DNA of 64,000 nucleotides, taken from positions 50,943,551-51,007,550 of the forward strand of contig OW388300.1 in the NCBI GenBank assembly GCA_936450465.1, written 5' to 3'. The DNA comes from Gibbula magus (lineage: Eukaryota > Mollusca > Gastropoda > Trochida > Trochidae). The notes under the pieces are model-generated. The model worked only from the letters and a program-made list of their open reading frames with translations. It searched no databases and had not been told where the DNA came from. Positions 46,863 to 60,261 of the stretch are shown piece after piece. Both the position numbers and the translations under genes were made by a program. How positions within the stretch are numbered: the first letter of the stretch is position 1; every line of letters starts with the position of its first letter.

Positions 46863-47657
46863 TACCTTTGAAAGCTACATAAGATATGATATGAGTGAAA
46901 CATGTCTTACCCAACAGGAGGTTTACAGAAGTCATACTGATCAAAATGAACTGGAGCAGGATGGTACATTTGTAATTTAAATCTTCTCGAATTATATAAT
47001 TGTCCAACTCTTTATCATTAAACATGTACATCATCAATATACTAAATATTATTACACTCATCTCTGATTTTTTGTCTTTGATTTAATTCCGGGTTACTGT
47101 GCGTGGAGCATATACTTCCCTACGACCAACCCATCAGAGGATTGGACATGATTTCTAGGTTTATTGAGAACAATTAATAAAATATTGAACAATCAATCTA
47201 ATTAAAATCAACTTGGTTTTATTCAACTGAATACATTTTATTATTATGAGAATATGGGTTGTTCTGATGAAAATTACTAGGGATATATTGTGTAGAGAAT
47301 CGGGATATTTAGCCAAGAGTGAACAGGGTGAGTACAGTATTTATCAAATGCAACATCCGCCTAATTTTCCATCTTTCAAATAAGTGTCCATCTTGTACTG
47401 AATATCACAGTTAGCTACGGGTCGACACATAAGTTTTCCAGGTCCTGGAGGCATTGTCTGTTTGTTGTTACCATACCAAGATATATGAATAAAAAAATGT
47501 TTCAAGGTATTTAAAGCGTCGATCTTGCTAAACATACATCGAACACATCATAATTGTTTTCTCCATATGATCTAAACAATGAAACAATAAATCATCAGTT
47601 ATCAGAAGCTGATACAAGGTTGCAATTTTTGCATGAAGCAGCGCTTGTAGAGTAGAG
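46863..47657. other. anonymous sequence downstream of the carboxypeptidase exons
   Basis: No further carboxypeptidase exon is found. No other feature is supported. Confidence 0.5.
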
Positions 47658-50224
47658 TAGAGCCAATGGCTCTGTAGCTCAACAGACTTTGTATATACAC
47701 ATATAAATAAATGTGCCTAGAATTAATATTTCTTAGTAATTTGTCAAACGATCTATTGCATTAAAATATGATTTAATGATGAAGACTAAAATAGATGTTT
47801 AGGTCATGGCTTGAGGCCCTTATTTTGGGCACCACAGGGTCACCCTATCTACAATTTAGATTCCCCATTGGCTAAAGAGTATGCACACGCTATTACTGCC
47901 TTCTAGGTCTCTTTGTTTTGGAGGACAGGAAGAAAATATATTTTTAGGGTCATGGCCTGTGAGGCCTTTATTTTGGGCCCCGGGGTCTCAAAATCTATAA
48001 TTTAGAATCCCCATTAGCTAAAGAGTCTGCATACAATATAACAACCTTCTAAGTACATTTGTTCTGGAGAAGATGAAAATAGGTTGTTAGGTCATGGCCT
48101 GAGAGGCCTTTATTTGGGGTCCCAGGCCAGGGTCACCAAATCTACAATTAAGAATCCCCATTGACAAAGGAGTCTGTACACCACTTTTCAGCTCTCTAGA
48201 CCTTTTGGAACTGGAGAAGAAGCTGAAAATAGGTTTTTAAGGATGTGACCCCTGTGACCCCATTTGGGGTCACGGGGTCACGAGATGAACAATTTAGAAT
48301 CCCCATTGGCCAAGGAGTCTGCACACAACTTTCAGCTCGCTAGACCTTTTGGAACTGGAGAAGAAGGTGAAAATAGTTTTTTTTAAGGATGTGACCCCTG
48401 TGACCCCATTTGGGGTCACAGGTTCACGAAATCTAAAACTTAGAATCCACATTGGCCAAGGTGTCTGCACACAACTTTTCAGCTCTCTTGGCCTTTTGGA
48501 ACTGGAGAAGAAGATGAAAATAAGTTTTTAAGGATGTGACCCCTGTGATCCCATTTGATGTTAAAAAAAATACACAAAGCGTTATTTAACAACTCACTCA
48601 CTGAGCACTATAGTGCATACTATCGCAACTTTCTAGGGTATTTGGTTCTGGAGAAGGAGACAAAAAATATGTTTTAAGGTGACCCCTGTGGACCTGATGA
48701 TGGACCATGGAGTTAAACAATCTAATAAATACTAAAATACTAACAGTGATTTGTTTGGCGCTATTTTCCATTCACTGGTGCATGCTCAAAGAGCAACATG
48801 ACAATACAGAGAAAACATATATTTTAATGATCTACAGTAAAAGGTTGGAATTAAAAAGCATACATATTATGTTAATATATATTTTTAATTTAATATATAT
48901 ATAAACAAGATTATTGATAATATCGACTGTGCCATGTTATCAGTTTTTCTTACTTGATTATTTTGCCACAAGTCGAATAATTCTTATTTATACATGTTAT
49001 ATACTTTTCATCAAACTATAACTAAAGCGTAATTCAACGCCTATATTTGTATTTCCTCATGATGCATATAATTAAACGCCTAGCTTTATGTTTTCTCTTG
49101 AAGTATAAACAAGCCTAGTTCATTGCTAGACCAGATGACACAAATCCTGTCGGAAGAATCTGAGTATCTCAGTATGGTTTCAACGAATAAGGTATTTCTG
49201 GATTGTAACAAAATTGTAATTCTGTATATCACTTGAATTGTTTTGCCTTTAAATTTTAGCTCTCATCAGGCCTGAAAGGAGATAATCTTATTCAGCAGGA
49301 ATGTGAAGTATATGTCGAAGATCAAGTCTCCATTATGGACATGTTTGTTTAATGTAATCAATGTGATATGAGAACTGTTGAGTAATCTATGAACTGAATA
49401 TTGTGGATATTACTTTTAAAAAAGGCCATCACAGGTCAAAACATAAAATTATATTTTCATCTTCTTCTCCAGAACAAACTAGAAGGAATATTGCGTTCAG
49501 AATGTTTAGATGTTTAGATGAAAAGGCTTAGAATCGTTAAAATTGTGCAAAGATTATTAGCCAAGGTGATTCTAAATTGTACTATGTACCATGAGATTCA
49601 TCACATGGCCTTATACCTTATAAACCTTATACAGTTAGATCAGTGCTGCCAGTGTTAAGTGCAAGGCATAGGCTATTACATAATGTGGCTGTAACCAGAG
49701 CCAAGGGATCAGCATATTGTCTCCTGTGTGTTGACCTTGCTGAGATTTGTCAGGGCTAGGGATTGTGCATTGTATTGAGACAATATATTTCTGTCTTCAT
49801 CATCAAACCCCGATGAGCTACAGAGCCCATGGCTCTATTTTTCGTTTTTATTCTATTATTTTCGAAAGATTGTCTTTAATTCGGGCCTTATAATATCATA
49901 AATACGAAACGAAAAAATTCAATTTATATACGGAACTGAAGACAAGATGTCTGGCTTCACAATCATATTACAATTATGAGAATGCAACCTTTGGTTATAA
50001 TTCTATAGCTATGTAAAGTTTGTCTTTATTTCCACCTATAAAATCGTAAATACTTAGAACATGTATGCGGCATTACAAACGGTCGTTCGTCGCCCTTTTC
50101 CAAGAAATCTCGAACCAGTAGACAAATAAGCACATGTCAACCCAAATATGGTTATGTTGTTTGACCTTTCAAATAAATGCTAACCTCGAACCATAACCGA
50201 TAAAAAAAATATGCGCATTTTTTT
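47658..50224 (+). repeat. macro-array unit 1 (5'-partial)
   Basis: Starts at a TAGAGCC left end of the 145-bp-monomer element, then monomers, module B, a reversed short element (49257-49837) and module C. It lacks the LINE fragment that starts units 2-4. Confidence 0.85.
49257..49837 (-). mobile_element. short non-autonomous element, copy in unit 1
   Basis: Both family ends are present in reverse orientation, as at 16509-17139, with an extra TC in the start (TAGCTCTCATCAGG). Equivalent copies are at 52639-53222 and 55506-56089. Confidence 0.7.
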
Positions 50225-50239
50225 AACCGTTCCTACGCC

Positions 50240-50569
50240 TGTATGCAGATAGATGCTTATGAACTGATTGAAAATATATATCTCCATGAACAAGAAACCA
50301 GGGGCCAATTGTTGATTGTTGAAAGAATCGCGCAAACATTTCAATGACCATTTGAATGAATGCATTTACATGCAAAATGCTTGAACTGAGTACGGTGTCA
50401 ATAATATCGTATCTATGTATGAAGAAGGTGAACAACCAACCAGTTTATATCGTCATTTGGAAAATCGAAACTATACAAGTAAACTTATTACCAAAATACA
50501 AAACGATAATGGTGATATTATAACAGAGGGAAGTGAGATATTGCAAGAACAAATTGAATTTTATGAAAA
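50240..50569 (+). pseudogene. L1-like ORF2 fragment in unit 2
   Basis: Open frame MYEEGEQPTSLYRHLENRNY to DIITEGSEILQEQIEFYEN before the TAGAGCC junction. Same piece as in the other copies. Confidence 0.75.
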
Positions 50570-51375
50570 TAGAGCCATGGGCTCTGTAGCTCATCAGGGT
50601 TTACATCGTTAAATGATGAAGACTAAAATAGATTTTTAGGGTCATGGCCTGTGAGGCCTTTATTTTGGGCACCACAGAGTCACCATATCTACAATTTAGA
50701 ATCCGCATTGGCTAAAGAGTATGCACACAATATTACAGCCTTCTAGGTCTCTTTGTTTGGGAGGACAGGAAGAAAATATATTTTTAGGGTCATGGCCTGT
50801 GAGGCCTTTATTTGGGGCCACGGGGTCTCCAAATCTACAATTTAGAATCCCGATTAGCTAAATAGTCTGCACACAATATTACAGCCTTCTGTTCTGGAGA
50901 AGATGAAAATAGTTTGTTAGGTCATGGCCTGAGAGGCCTTTATTTTTGGGTCCCAGGCCAGGGTTACCAAATCTACAATTAAGAATCCCCATTGACAAAG
51001 CAGTCTGTACACAACTTTTCAGGTCTCTAGACCTTTTGGAACTGGAGAAGAAGATGAAAATAGGTTTTTAAGGATGTGACCCCTGTGACCCCATTTGGGG
51101 TCACGGGGTCACGAGATCAACAATTTAGAATCCCTTTTGGCCAAGGAGTCTGCACACAACTTTCAGCTCTCTAGACCTTTCGGAACTGGAGAAGATGAAA
51201 ATAGGTTTTTAAGGATGTAACCCCTGTGACCCCATTTGGGGTCATGGGGTCACGAAATCTTAAACTTAGAATCCACATTGGCCAAGGTGTCTGCACACAA
51301 CTTTTCAGCTCTCTTGGCCTTTTGGAACTGGAGAAGAAGATGAAAATAAATTTTGAAGGATGTGACCCCTGTGAT

Positions 51376-51889
51376 AATAATAATAATAATAATAAGAGTA
51401 CTTATAAAGCGCAGACCTCCATAAACAAGGTTTATGCTCAATGCGCATTACACAGATGAAATATATACATATATACATACAGGTTGAATTGAAATTAGAG
51501 ATAGCGTTTGAACAGATGAGTTTTGAGATGGGATTTGAATACACAGAGAGAGGGAGCACATTTAAGTTCATGAGGCAGTGAATTCCAGAGCAGGGCAGCA
51601 TTGTATCTGAAGGATCGGGCACCAAAGGACTTTAGATTGTAACGTGGGACTTGAAGAAGAAGCTGAGCGGAGCGATCGAGGTGGAGCATATGGTGTGACT
51701 AGGTCCTGAAGATACTGGGGAGAGAGCTTGTAGATTGATTGATATGTCAGAGATAGAACCTTAAAGTCAATCCTTTCTTGAATCCTAAGCCAGTGTAATG
51801 AAATTAAGACAGGAGAGATGTGGCATGTTTTTGGGGTACGGGTAACAATTCTTACAGCATGGTTTTGAAGTTTTTGGAGGCGGTCAATC
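51376..51889 (-). mobile_element. 5'-truncated CR1/L2-like LINE inserted in unit 2
   Basis: Minus-strand protein: DQIDRLQKLQNHAVRIVTRT, HISPVLISLHWLRIQERIDF, SPQYLQDLVTPYAPPRSLRS and, after one frameshift, FGARSFRYNAALLWNSLPHE and FKSHLKTHLF. This is the classic C-terminus of CR1/L2/Rex-type LINEs. The 3' tail is (TTA)n at 51376-51396. TGAT is duplicated at 51372-51375 and 51890-51893. Unit 3 shows the empty site. Confidence 0.92.
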
Positions 51890-52638
51890 TGATCCCATTT
51901 GATGTTAAAAAAAACACAAAGCGTTATGAAACAACTCACTCACTGAGCACTATAGTGCATACTATCGCAACTTTCTAGGGTATTTGCATTGGTTCTGGAG
52001 AAGGAGACAAAAAAATATGTTTTGAAGGTGTGACCCCTGTGGACCTGATGATGGACCGTGGAGTTAAAAACCTAATAAATACTTAAATACTAACAGGGAT
52101 ATGTTTGGCGCTATTTTCCATTCACTGGTGCATGCTCAAAGAGCAACATGACAATACAGAGAAAACATATATTTTAACGATGTACAGATACGAGTATATA
52201 CACTAAAAGGTTGGAATTAAAAAGCATATTTATATATATATATTTACATATTATATTAATATATATTTTTAATTTAATATATATAAACAAGATTATTGAT
52301 AATATCGAATGTGCCATGTTATGGGTTTTTCTTACTTGATTATTTTGCCAGAAGTCTAATACTTCATATCTATACTTGTTATATACTTTTCATCAAACTA
52401 TAACTAAAGCGTAATTCAACGCCTATATTTGTATTTCCTCATGATGCATATAATTAAACGCCTAGCTTTATGTTTTCTCTTGAAGTATAAACAAGCCTAG
52501 TTCATTGCTAGACCAGATGACACAAATCCTGTCGGAAGAATCTGAGTATCTCAGTATGGTTTCAACGAATAAGGTATTTCTGGATTGTAACAAAATTGTA
52601 ATTCTGTATATCACTTGAATTGTTTTGCCTTTAAATTT

Positions 52639-53222
52639 TAGCTCATCAGGCCTGAAAGGAGGTAATCTTATTCAGCAGGAATGTGAAGTATATGTCGAAG
52701 ATCAAGTCTCCATTATGGACATGTTTGTCAAATCGATGTAATCAATGTGATATGAGAACTGTTGAGTAATCTATGAACTGAATATTGTGAATATTACTTT
52801 TTAAAAAAGGCCATCACAGGTCAAAACATAAAATTATATTTTCATCTTCTTCTCCAGAACAAACTAGAAGGAATATTGCGTTCAGAATGTTTAGATGTTT
52901 AGATGAAAAGGCTTAGAATCGTTAAAATTGTGCAAAGATTATTAGCCAAGGTGATTCTAAATTGTACTATGTACCATGAGATTCATCACATTGCCTTATA
53001 CCTTATAAGCCTTATACAGTTAGATCAGTGCTGCCAGTGTTAAGTGCAAGGCATAGGCTATTACATAATTTGGCTGTAACCAGAGCCAAGGGATCAGCAT
53101 ATTGTCTCCTGTGTGTTGACCTTGCTGAGATTTGTCAGGGCTAGGGATTGTGCATTGTATTGAGACAATATATTTCTGTCTTCATCATCAAACCCCGATG
53201 AGCTACAGAGCCCATGGCTCTA
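52639..53222 (-). mobile_element. short non-autonomous element, copy in unit 2
   Basis: TAGCTCATCAGGCCTGAAAG to ATGGCTCTA, 584 bases, with both ends. Confidence 0.7.
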
Positions 53223-53624
53223 TTTTTCGTTTTTATTCTATTATTTTCGAAAGATTGTCTTTAATTCGGGCCTTATAATATCATAAATACGAAACGAAAA
53301 AATTCAATTTATATACGGAACTGAAGACAAGATGTCTGGCTTCACAATCATATTACAATTATGAGAATGCAACCTTTGGTTATAATTCTATAGCTATGTA
53401 AAGTTTGTCTTTATTTCCACCTATAAAATCGTAAATACTTAGAACATGTATGCGGCATTACAAACGGTCGTTCGTCGCCCTTTTCCAAGAAATCTCGAAC
53501 CAGTAGACAAATAAGCACATGTCAACCCAAATATGGTTATGTTGTTTGACCTTTCAAATAAATGCTAACCTCGAACCATAACTGATAAAAAAAATATGCG
53601 CATTTTTTTAACCGTTCCTACGCC

Positions 53625-53954
53625 TGTATGCAGATAGATGCTTATGAACTGATTGAAAATATATATCTCCATGAACAAGAAACCAGGGGCCAATTGTTGA
53701 TTGTTGAAAGAATCGCGCAAACATTTTAATGACCATTTGAATGAATGCATTTACATGCAAAATGCTTGAACTGAGTACAGTGTCAATAATATCGTATCTA
53801 TGTATGAAGAAGGTGAACAACCAACCAGTTTATATCGTCATTTGGAAAATCGAAACTATACAAGTAAACTTATTACCAAAATACAAAACGATAATGGTGA
53901 TATTATAACAGAGGGAAGTGAGATATTGCAAGAACAAATTGAATTTTATGAAAA
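53625..53954 (+). pseudogene. L1-like ORF2 fragment in unit 3
   Basis: Same open piece as in unit 2 (YEEGEQPTSLYRHLENRNYT), ending at the element junction at 53955. Confidence 0.75.
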
Positions 53955-55505
53955 TAGAGCCATGGGCTCTGTAGCTCATCAGGGTTTACATCGTTAAATG
54001 ATGAAGACTAAAATAGATTTTTAGGGTCATGGCCTGTGAGGCCTTTATTTTGGGCACCACAGAGTCACCATATCTACAATTTAGAATCCGCATTGGCTAA
54101 AGAGTATGCACACAATATTACAGCCTTCTAGGTCTCTTTGTTTGGGAGGACAGGAAGAAAATATATTTTTAGGGTCATTGCCTGTGAGGCCTTTATTTGG
54201 GGCCCCGGGGTCTCCAAATCTACAATTTAGAATCCCCATTAGCTAAATAGTCTGCACACAATATTACAGCCTTCTGTACTGGAGAAGATGAAAATAGTTT
54301 GTGAGGTCATGGCCTGAGAGGCCTTTATTTTTGGGTCCCAGGCCAGGGTTACCAAATCTACAATTAAGAATCCCCATTGACAAAGGAGTCTGTACACAAC
54401 TTTTCAGGTCTCTAGACCTTTTGGAACTGGAGAAGAAGATGAAAATAGGTTTTTAAGGATGTGACCCCTGTGACCCCATTTGGGGTCACGGGGTCACGAG
54501 ATCAACAATTTAGAATCCCTTTTGGCCAAGGAGTCTGCACACAACTTTCAGCTCTCTAGACCTTTCGGAACTGGAGAAGATGAAAATAGGTTTTTAAGGA
54601 TGTGACCCCTGTGACCCCATTTTGGGTCATGGGGTCACGAAATCTTCAACTTAGAATCCCCATTGACAAAGGAGTCTGTACACAACTTTTCAGGTCTCTA
54701 GACCTTTTGGAACTGGAGAAGAAGATGAAAATAAATTTTGAAGGATGTGACCCCTGTGATCCCATTTGATGTTAAAAAAAACACAAAGCGTTATGAAACA
54801 AGTCACTCACTGAGCACTATAGTGCATACTATCGCAACTTTCTAGGGTATTTGCATTGGTTCTGGAGAAGGAGACAAAAAAATATGTTTTGAAGGTGTGA
54901 CCCCTGTGGACCTGATGATGGACCATGGAGTTAAAAACCTAATAAATACTTAAATACTAACAGGGATATGTTTGGCGCTATTTTCCATTCACTGGTGCAT
55001 GCTCAAAGAGCAACATGACAATACAGAGAAAACATATATTTTAACGATGTACAGATACGAGTATATACACTAAAAGGTTGGAATTAAAAAGCATATTTAT
55101 ATATATATATTTACATATTATATTAATATATATTTTTAATTTAATATATATAAACAAGATTATTGATAATATCGAATGTGCCATGTTATGGGTTTTTCTT
55201 ACTTGATTATTTTGCCAGAAGTCTAATACTTCATATCTATACTTGTTATATACTTTTCATCAAACTATAACTAAAGCGTAATTCAACGCCTATATTTGTA
55301 TTTCCTCATGATGCATATAATTAAACGCCTAGCTTTATGTTTTCTCTTGAAGTATAAACAAGCCTAGTTCATTGCTAGACCAGATGACACAAATCCTGTC
55401 GGAAGAATCTGAGTATCTCAGTATGGTTTCAACGAATAAGGTATTTCTGGATTGTAACAAAATTGTAATTCTGTATATCACTTGAATTGTTTTGCTTTTA
55501 AATTT

Positions 55506-56089
55506 TAGCTCATCAGGCCTGAAAGGAGATAATCTTATTCAGCAGGAATGTGAAGTATATGTCGAAGATCTAGTCTCCATTATGGACATGTTTGTCAAAT
55601 CGATGTAATCAATGTGATATGAGAACTGTTGAGTAATCTATGAACTGAATATTGTGAATATTACTTTTTAAAAAAGGCCATCACAGGTCAAAACATAAAA
55701 TTATATTTTCATCTTCTTCTCCAGAACAAACTAGAAGGAATATTGCGTTCAGAATGTTTAGATGTTTAGATGAAAAGGCTTAGAATCGTTAAAATTGTGC
55801 AAAGATTATTAGCCAAGGTGATTCTAAATTGTACTATGTACCATGAGATTCATCACATTGCCTTATACCTTATAAGCCTTATACAGTTAGATCAGTGCTG
55901 CCAGTGTTAAGTGCAAGGCATAGGCTATTACATAATTTGGCTGTAACCAGAGCCAAGGGATCAGCATAGTGTCTCCTGTGTGTTGACCTTGCTGAAATTT
56001 GTCAGGGCTAGGGATTGTGCATTGTATTGAGACAATATATTTCTGTCTTCATCATCAAACCCCGATGAGCTACAGAGCCCATGGCTCTA
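55506..56089 (-). mobile_element. short non-autonomous element, copy in unit 3
   Basis: Same 584-base length and ends as the copy in unit 2. Confidence 0.7.
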
Positions 56090-56478
56090 TTTTTCGTTTT
56101 TATTCTATTATTTTCGAAAGATTGTCTTTAATTCGGGCCTTATAATATCATAAATACGAAACGAAAAAAATTCAATTTATATACGGAACTGAAGACAAGA
56201 TGTCTGGCTTCACAATCATATTACAATTATGAGAATGCAACCTTTGGTTATAATTCTATAGCTATGTAAAGTTTGTCTTTATTTCCACCTATAAAATCGT
56301 AAATACTTAGAACATGTATGCGGCATTACAAACGGTCGTTCATCGCCCTTTTCCAAGAAATCTCGAACCAGTAGACAAATAAGCACATGTCAACCCAAAT
56401 ATGGTTATGTTGTTTGACCTTTCAAATAAATGCTAACCTCGAACCATAACTGATAAAAAAAATATGCGCATTTTTTTT

Positions 56479-58205
56479 AACCGTTCCTACGCCTGTATGC
56501 AGATAGATGCTTATGAACTGATTGAAAATATCTCCATGAACAAGAAACCAGGGGCCAATTGTTGATTGTTGAAAGAATCGCGCAAACATTTCCATGACCA
56601 TTTGAATGAATTCATTTACATGCAAAATGCTTGAACTGAGTACGGTGTCAATAATATCGTATCTATGTATGAAGAAGGTGAACAACCAACCAGTTTATTT
56701 CGTCATTTGGAAAATCGAAACTATACAAGTAAACTTATTACCAAAATACAAAACGATAATGGTGATATTATTACAGAGGGAAGAGAGATATTGCGAGAAC
56801 AAATTGAATTTTATGAAAATAGAGCCATGGGCTCTGTAGCTAATCAGGGTTTACATCGTTAAATGATGAAGACTAAAATAGATTTTTAGGGTCATGGCCT
56901 GTGAGGCCTTTATTTTGGGCACCACAGGGTCACCATATCTACAATTTAGAATCCGCATTGGCTAAAGAGTATGCACACAATATTACAGCCTTCTAGGTCT
57001 CTTTGTTTGGGAGGACAGGAAGAAAATATTTTTTTAGGGTCATGGCCTGTGAGGCCTTTATTTTGGGCCCCGGGGTCTCCAAATCTACAATTTAGAATCC
57101 CCATTAGCTAAATAGTCTGCACACAATATTGTAGCCTTCTGTTCTGGAGAAGATGAAAATAGTTTATTAGGTCATGGCCTGAGAGGCCTTTATTTTTGGG
57201 TCCCAGGCCAGGGTCACCAAATCTATAATTAAGAATCCCCATTGACAAAGGAGTCTGTACACAACTTTTCAGGTCTCTAGACCTTTTGGAACTGGAGAAG
57301 AAGATGAAAATAGGTTTTTAAGGATGTGACCCCTGTGACCCCATTTGGGGTCACGGGGTCACGAGATCAACAATTTAGAATCCCTTTTGGCCAAGGAGTC
57401 TGCACACAACTTTCAGCTCTCTAGACCTTTCGGAACTGGAGAAGATGAAAATAGGTTTTTAAGGATGTGACCCCTGTGACCCCATTTTGGGTCATGGGGT
57501 CACGAAATCTTAAACTTAGAATCCACATTGGCCAAGGTGTCTGCACACAACTTTTCAGCTCTCTTGGCCTTTTGGAACTGGAGAAGAAGATGAAAATAAA
57601 TTTTGAAGGATGTGACGCCTGTGATCCCATTTGATGTTAAAAAAACCACAAAGCGTTATGAAACAACTCACTCACTGAGCACTATAGTGCATACTATCGC
57701 AACTTTCTAGGGTATTTGGTTCTGGAGAAGGAGACACAAAATATGTTTTGAAGGTGTGACCCCTGTGGACCTGATGATGGACCATTGAGTTAAAAACCTA
57801 ATAAATACTTAAATACTAACAGGGATATGTTTGGCGCTATTTTCCATTCACTGGTGCATGCTCAAAGAGCAACATGACAATACAGAGAAAACATATATTT
57901 TAACGATGTACAGATACGAGTATATACACTAAAAGGTTGGAATTAAAAAGCATATTTATATATATATATTTACATATTATATTGATATATATTTTTAATT
58001 TAATATATATAAACAAGATTATTGATAATATCGAATGTGCCATGTTATGGGTTTTTCTTACTTGATTATTTTGCCAGAAGTCTAATACTTCATATCTATA
58101 CTTGTTATATACTTTTAATTAAACTATAACTAAAAGCCTAATTCAACGCCTTTATTTGTATTTCCTCATGATGTATATAATTAAGCGCCTAGATTTATGT
58201 TTTCT
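56479..58205 (+). repeat. macro-array unit 4 (truncated)
   Basis: LINE fragment 56494-56819, left element end 56820, monomers, and module B as far as TTATGTTTTCTC. It then jumps to the final monomer and right end of the element. Confidence 0.85.
56494..56819 (+). pseudogene. L1-like ORF2 fragment in unit 4
   Basis: Same piece as in units 2 and 3, with a few substitutions (SLFRHLENRN, REILREQIEF). Confidence 0.7.
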
Positions 58206-58325
58206 CTACAATTTAGAATCCCCATTGGCCAAGGAGTCTGTACATAAAAGTTCAGCTCTGTGGAGTCATTGGTTATGGTGAGGAAGTCCAAAAAGGCCCT
58301 AAGCCCATTGGGCCTTTCAGCTGTG
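58206..58325 (+). mobile_element. truncated right end of the 145-bp-monomer element
   Basis: Reads ACAATTTAGAATCCCCATTG, then GTGGAGTCATTGGTTATGG and CATTGGGCCTTTCAG, as at 21000-21150. It lacks the last CCTGATGAGCTA before the LINE sequence resumes. Confidence 0.7.
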
Positions 58326-59200
58326 TGCTTTACCCTTTACCGGTTTTAGTGTAGAATTTTAAAGTTTTTTTCTAGAAAGAATGGGTATACAGATTTTTTC
58401 TAGAATCATTGAATAATGATGCATTAAGTTCAACAATTAATCAAGGAATAATTATTTGTATTATAGTTGTATACCCAAGCCGGGAAAAGATAAGACAATG
58501 TTGAACAATTGGAGACCTATCGCACTCTATATAATATAAAATTGTATAAAATATTAAAATCAGTTCTACCATCCCTCCTTATACATAGGATTCATATCCG
58601 GTAGATGTATAAGTGCTAATATTCGTTTGTTATATGATATCATATTTAAAACTAAATTATGAAAACAACGCGGGCTTCTTGCATTAATTGACTTTGAAAA
58701 GTTTTATAATAAATGTCTTAATAAACATTGCAGTTTGGAACAAACATGATAAAATGGATCCAATATTAATTAATTATAATCAATCTTGCGTTTCACAAAA
58801 TGGTCATCTTTCCACATTGTTTGATAACGAAATGGGATGTAGACAGGGCGACTCGCTATCTCCATACTTTTTTTAATTAAAATCAGACATATTAGTGATA
58901 ATGATTAGGCAAAACAAAGATATCAAAGGTATCGTTTTAAATGATACCGAACATAAATATGCTGACGATACAGAATTATTTCTCAATGGGTCGGAAAAGA
59001 GTCTACAGATAGCAATGAATACTTTAAAAATATTTTATGAAATGTCTTGATTAAAAGTAAATAATCAAAAACACAAAGGTTGTATGGAAGTCGACAAAAG
59101 TAGGTTTGAAATTTCAAAACATTATTGACCCGGGAAAGAAGAGATAGACAGCTTATACATATCATTTGAATACCATGTGGTGAACGGTCAACCTAAGGGG
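58326..59200 (+). pseudogene. L1-like reverse transcriptase remnant, copy 3
   Basis: A deletion removes much of RT domains 1-2. Remaining blocks are NYNQSCVSQNGHLSTLFDNE, MGCRQGDSLSPYFF and KYADDTELFLNGSEKSLQIA, followed by a stop in the thumb. Ends about 60-130 bases before the signal exon. Confidence 0.85.
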
Positions 59201-59254
59201 ATTGTGAAGACAAACACATTGCCACTGTTCTTAAAATAACATGATTTGTTTCAG

Positions 59255-59333
59255 TACAACATGAAGGTCTCCATCATTGTCTGTTGTCTTTTTGCTGTTG
59301 TGCTCTCGGAGAAGAGAATGCGTTTCGGAAATA
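59255..59333 (+). CDS. secreted Cys-rich peptide gene copy 3, signal exon
   Basis: ATG at 59261 begins MKVSIIVCCLFAVVLSEKRM and ends at A59333 before GTGAGT, phase 1, 73 coding bases as in copy 1. TTTCAG acceptor six bases before the ATG. KR dibasic site kept. Confidence 0.65.
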
Positions 59334-60061
59334 GTGAGTTCATAGTATAGTACATAGAGGACATTTGACATTTTACGTCGAATACCATGTCTATATCTCA
59401 GCAGTGAAGTAGACATTTATATATTCACGAGTGCAGCAGCCAAGCATGTAAATGGGCCTTTCTACTTTAGAGATTATATATACATGGTATTCGACGATAA
59501 ATTTGAAATGTTCTTTTTATCAGATTTAAGCAGTTATGCATAATTCCTAAATGCCGTTCATTTTATGAATGGATTATCCAAGTTAGACTCAAATAGATAA
59601 GTGTCCTCAAATCCCGTTTATAATAAAACTACTTCTCGAAAGACTTAGAAACTTACACAAGCTTACGTTAGGTTCCACAACATGCCACAGATCCAGATAT
59701 TAGAGGCAGCAACAGGAGGTAACTCCGCACCACAGAGAAGGAGTTAGTTACACGTCCTTTCACTAAAGAAATGTTCAAATACAGATGACCCTTACTAAAT
59801 ACTATGTGACTCCAAACCAACAATGATAGGGCAATGATTTCTCTTTACAATGTTGATATTAAGAAAGTCAGGTGTTGTTATACCCAAACCAAGTAGTAGT
59901 TGTATAAAGGACACAATGACATAACGAAGGGAAATGCCAACCAATGAAATGATAAATGTTATCAATGTCTTCTCTGATCATTTTGTTAGTTCGATACTAT
60001 TTTAATATTTATATTGTTTATCTGCAAAAACTCAAGTCTTTAATTTGATTTCAAATTACAG
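59334..60061 (+). other. intron 1 of peptide gene copy 3
   Basis: Matches the intron of copy 1 up to TCAAATTAC. The original acceptor is deleted and a new TTACAG is formed at the junction. Confidence 0.65.
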
Positions 60062-60261
60062 AGATACACAATTTGGTGGACGCTGTTTCCGAGAAACTTG
60101 ACAGAAACGCTACCCAACAGCAGTGTGAGAATGAATGCCTAATCCTGTTCCCTAACGGCATTCGTAACTTTGGTTGTGACTTCGCATGTCAAGAGTTTGT
60201 ACTTTATTGTATTAGATTGAACTTATTCAAAGAGGAATCAAAAGCGGGAGAAATGTACTGA
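60062..60261 (+). CDS. secreted Cys-rich peptide gene copy 3, main exon, truncated C-terminus
   Basis: A deletion of about 25 bases removed the old acceptor and the first codons (ILDQKE in copy 1). The fused sequence still ends in TTACAG and continues in phase 1 as K-IHNLVDAVSEKLDRNATQQ. The frame stops at TGA 60259-60261, where copy 1 has CGA (Arg), so the last 12 residues including the sixth cysteine are lost; CENEC and CDFAC are both kept. The donor-like GTAAAA after the stop in copy 1 is ATAAAA here. The product would be 90 residues with five cysteines; it may be a pseudogene or a shortened peptide. Confidence 0.6.

Larger units (their letters stand above)
50225..53609 (+). repeat. macro-array unit 2 (3,385 bp)
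   Basis: LINE fragment, left element end at 50570, monomers, CR1/L2-like insertion, module B, short reversed element and module C. Apart from the 514-bp insertion and its 4-bp duplication it is nearly identical to unit 3 by eye. Confidence 0.9.
53610..56478 (+). repeat. macro-array unit 3 (2,869 bp)
   Basis: Same composition as unit 2 without the CR1/L2-like insertion. LINE fragment 53625-53954, element left end 53955, short reversed element 55506-56089. Confidence 0.9.

Noticed and set aside
47658..58205. CRISPR-like array
   Set aside because: Repeats are kilobase-scale or 145-bp contiguous monomers without spacers, in a eukaryotic genome.
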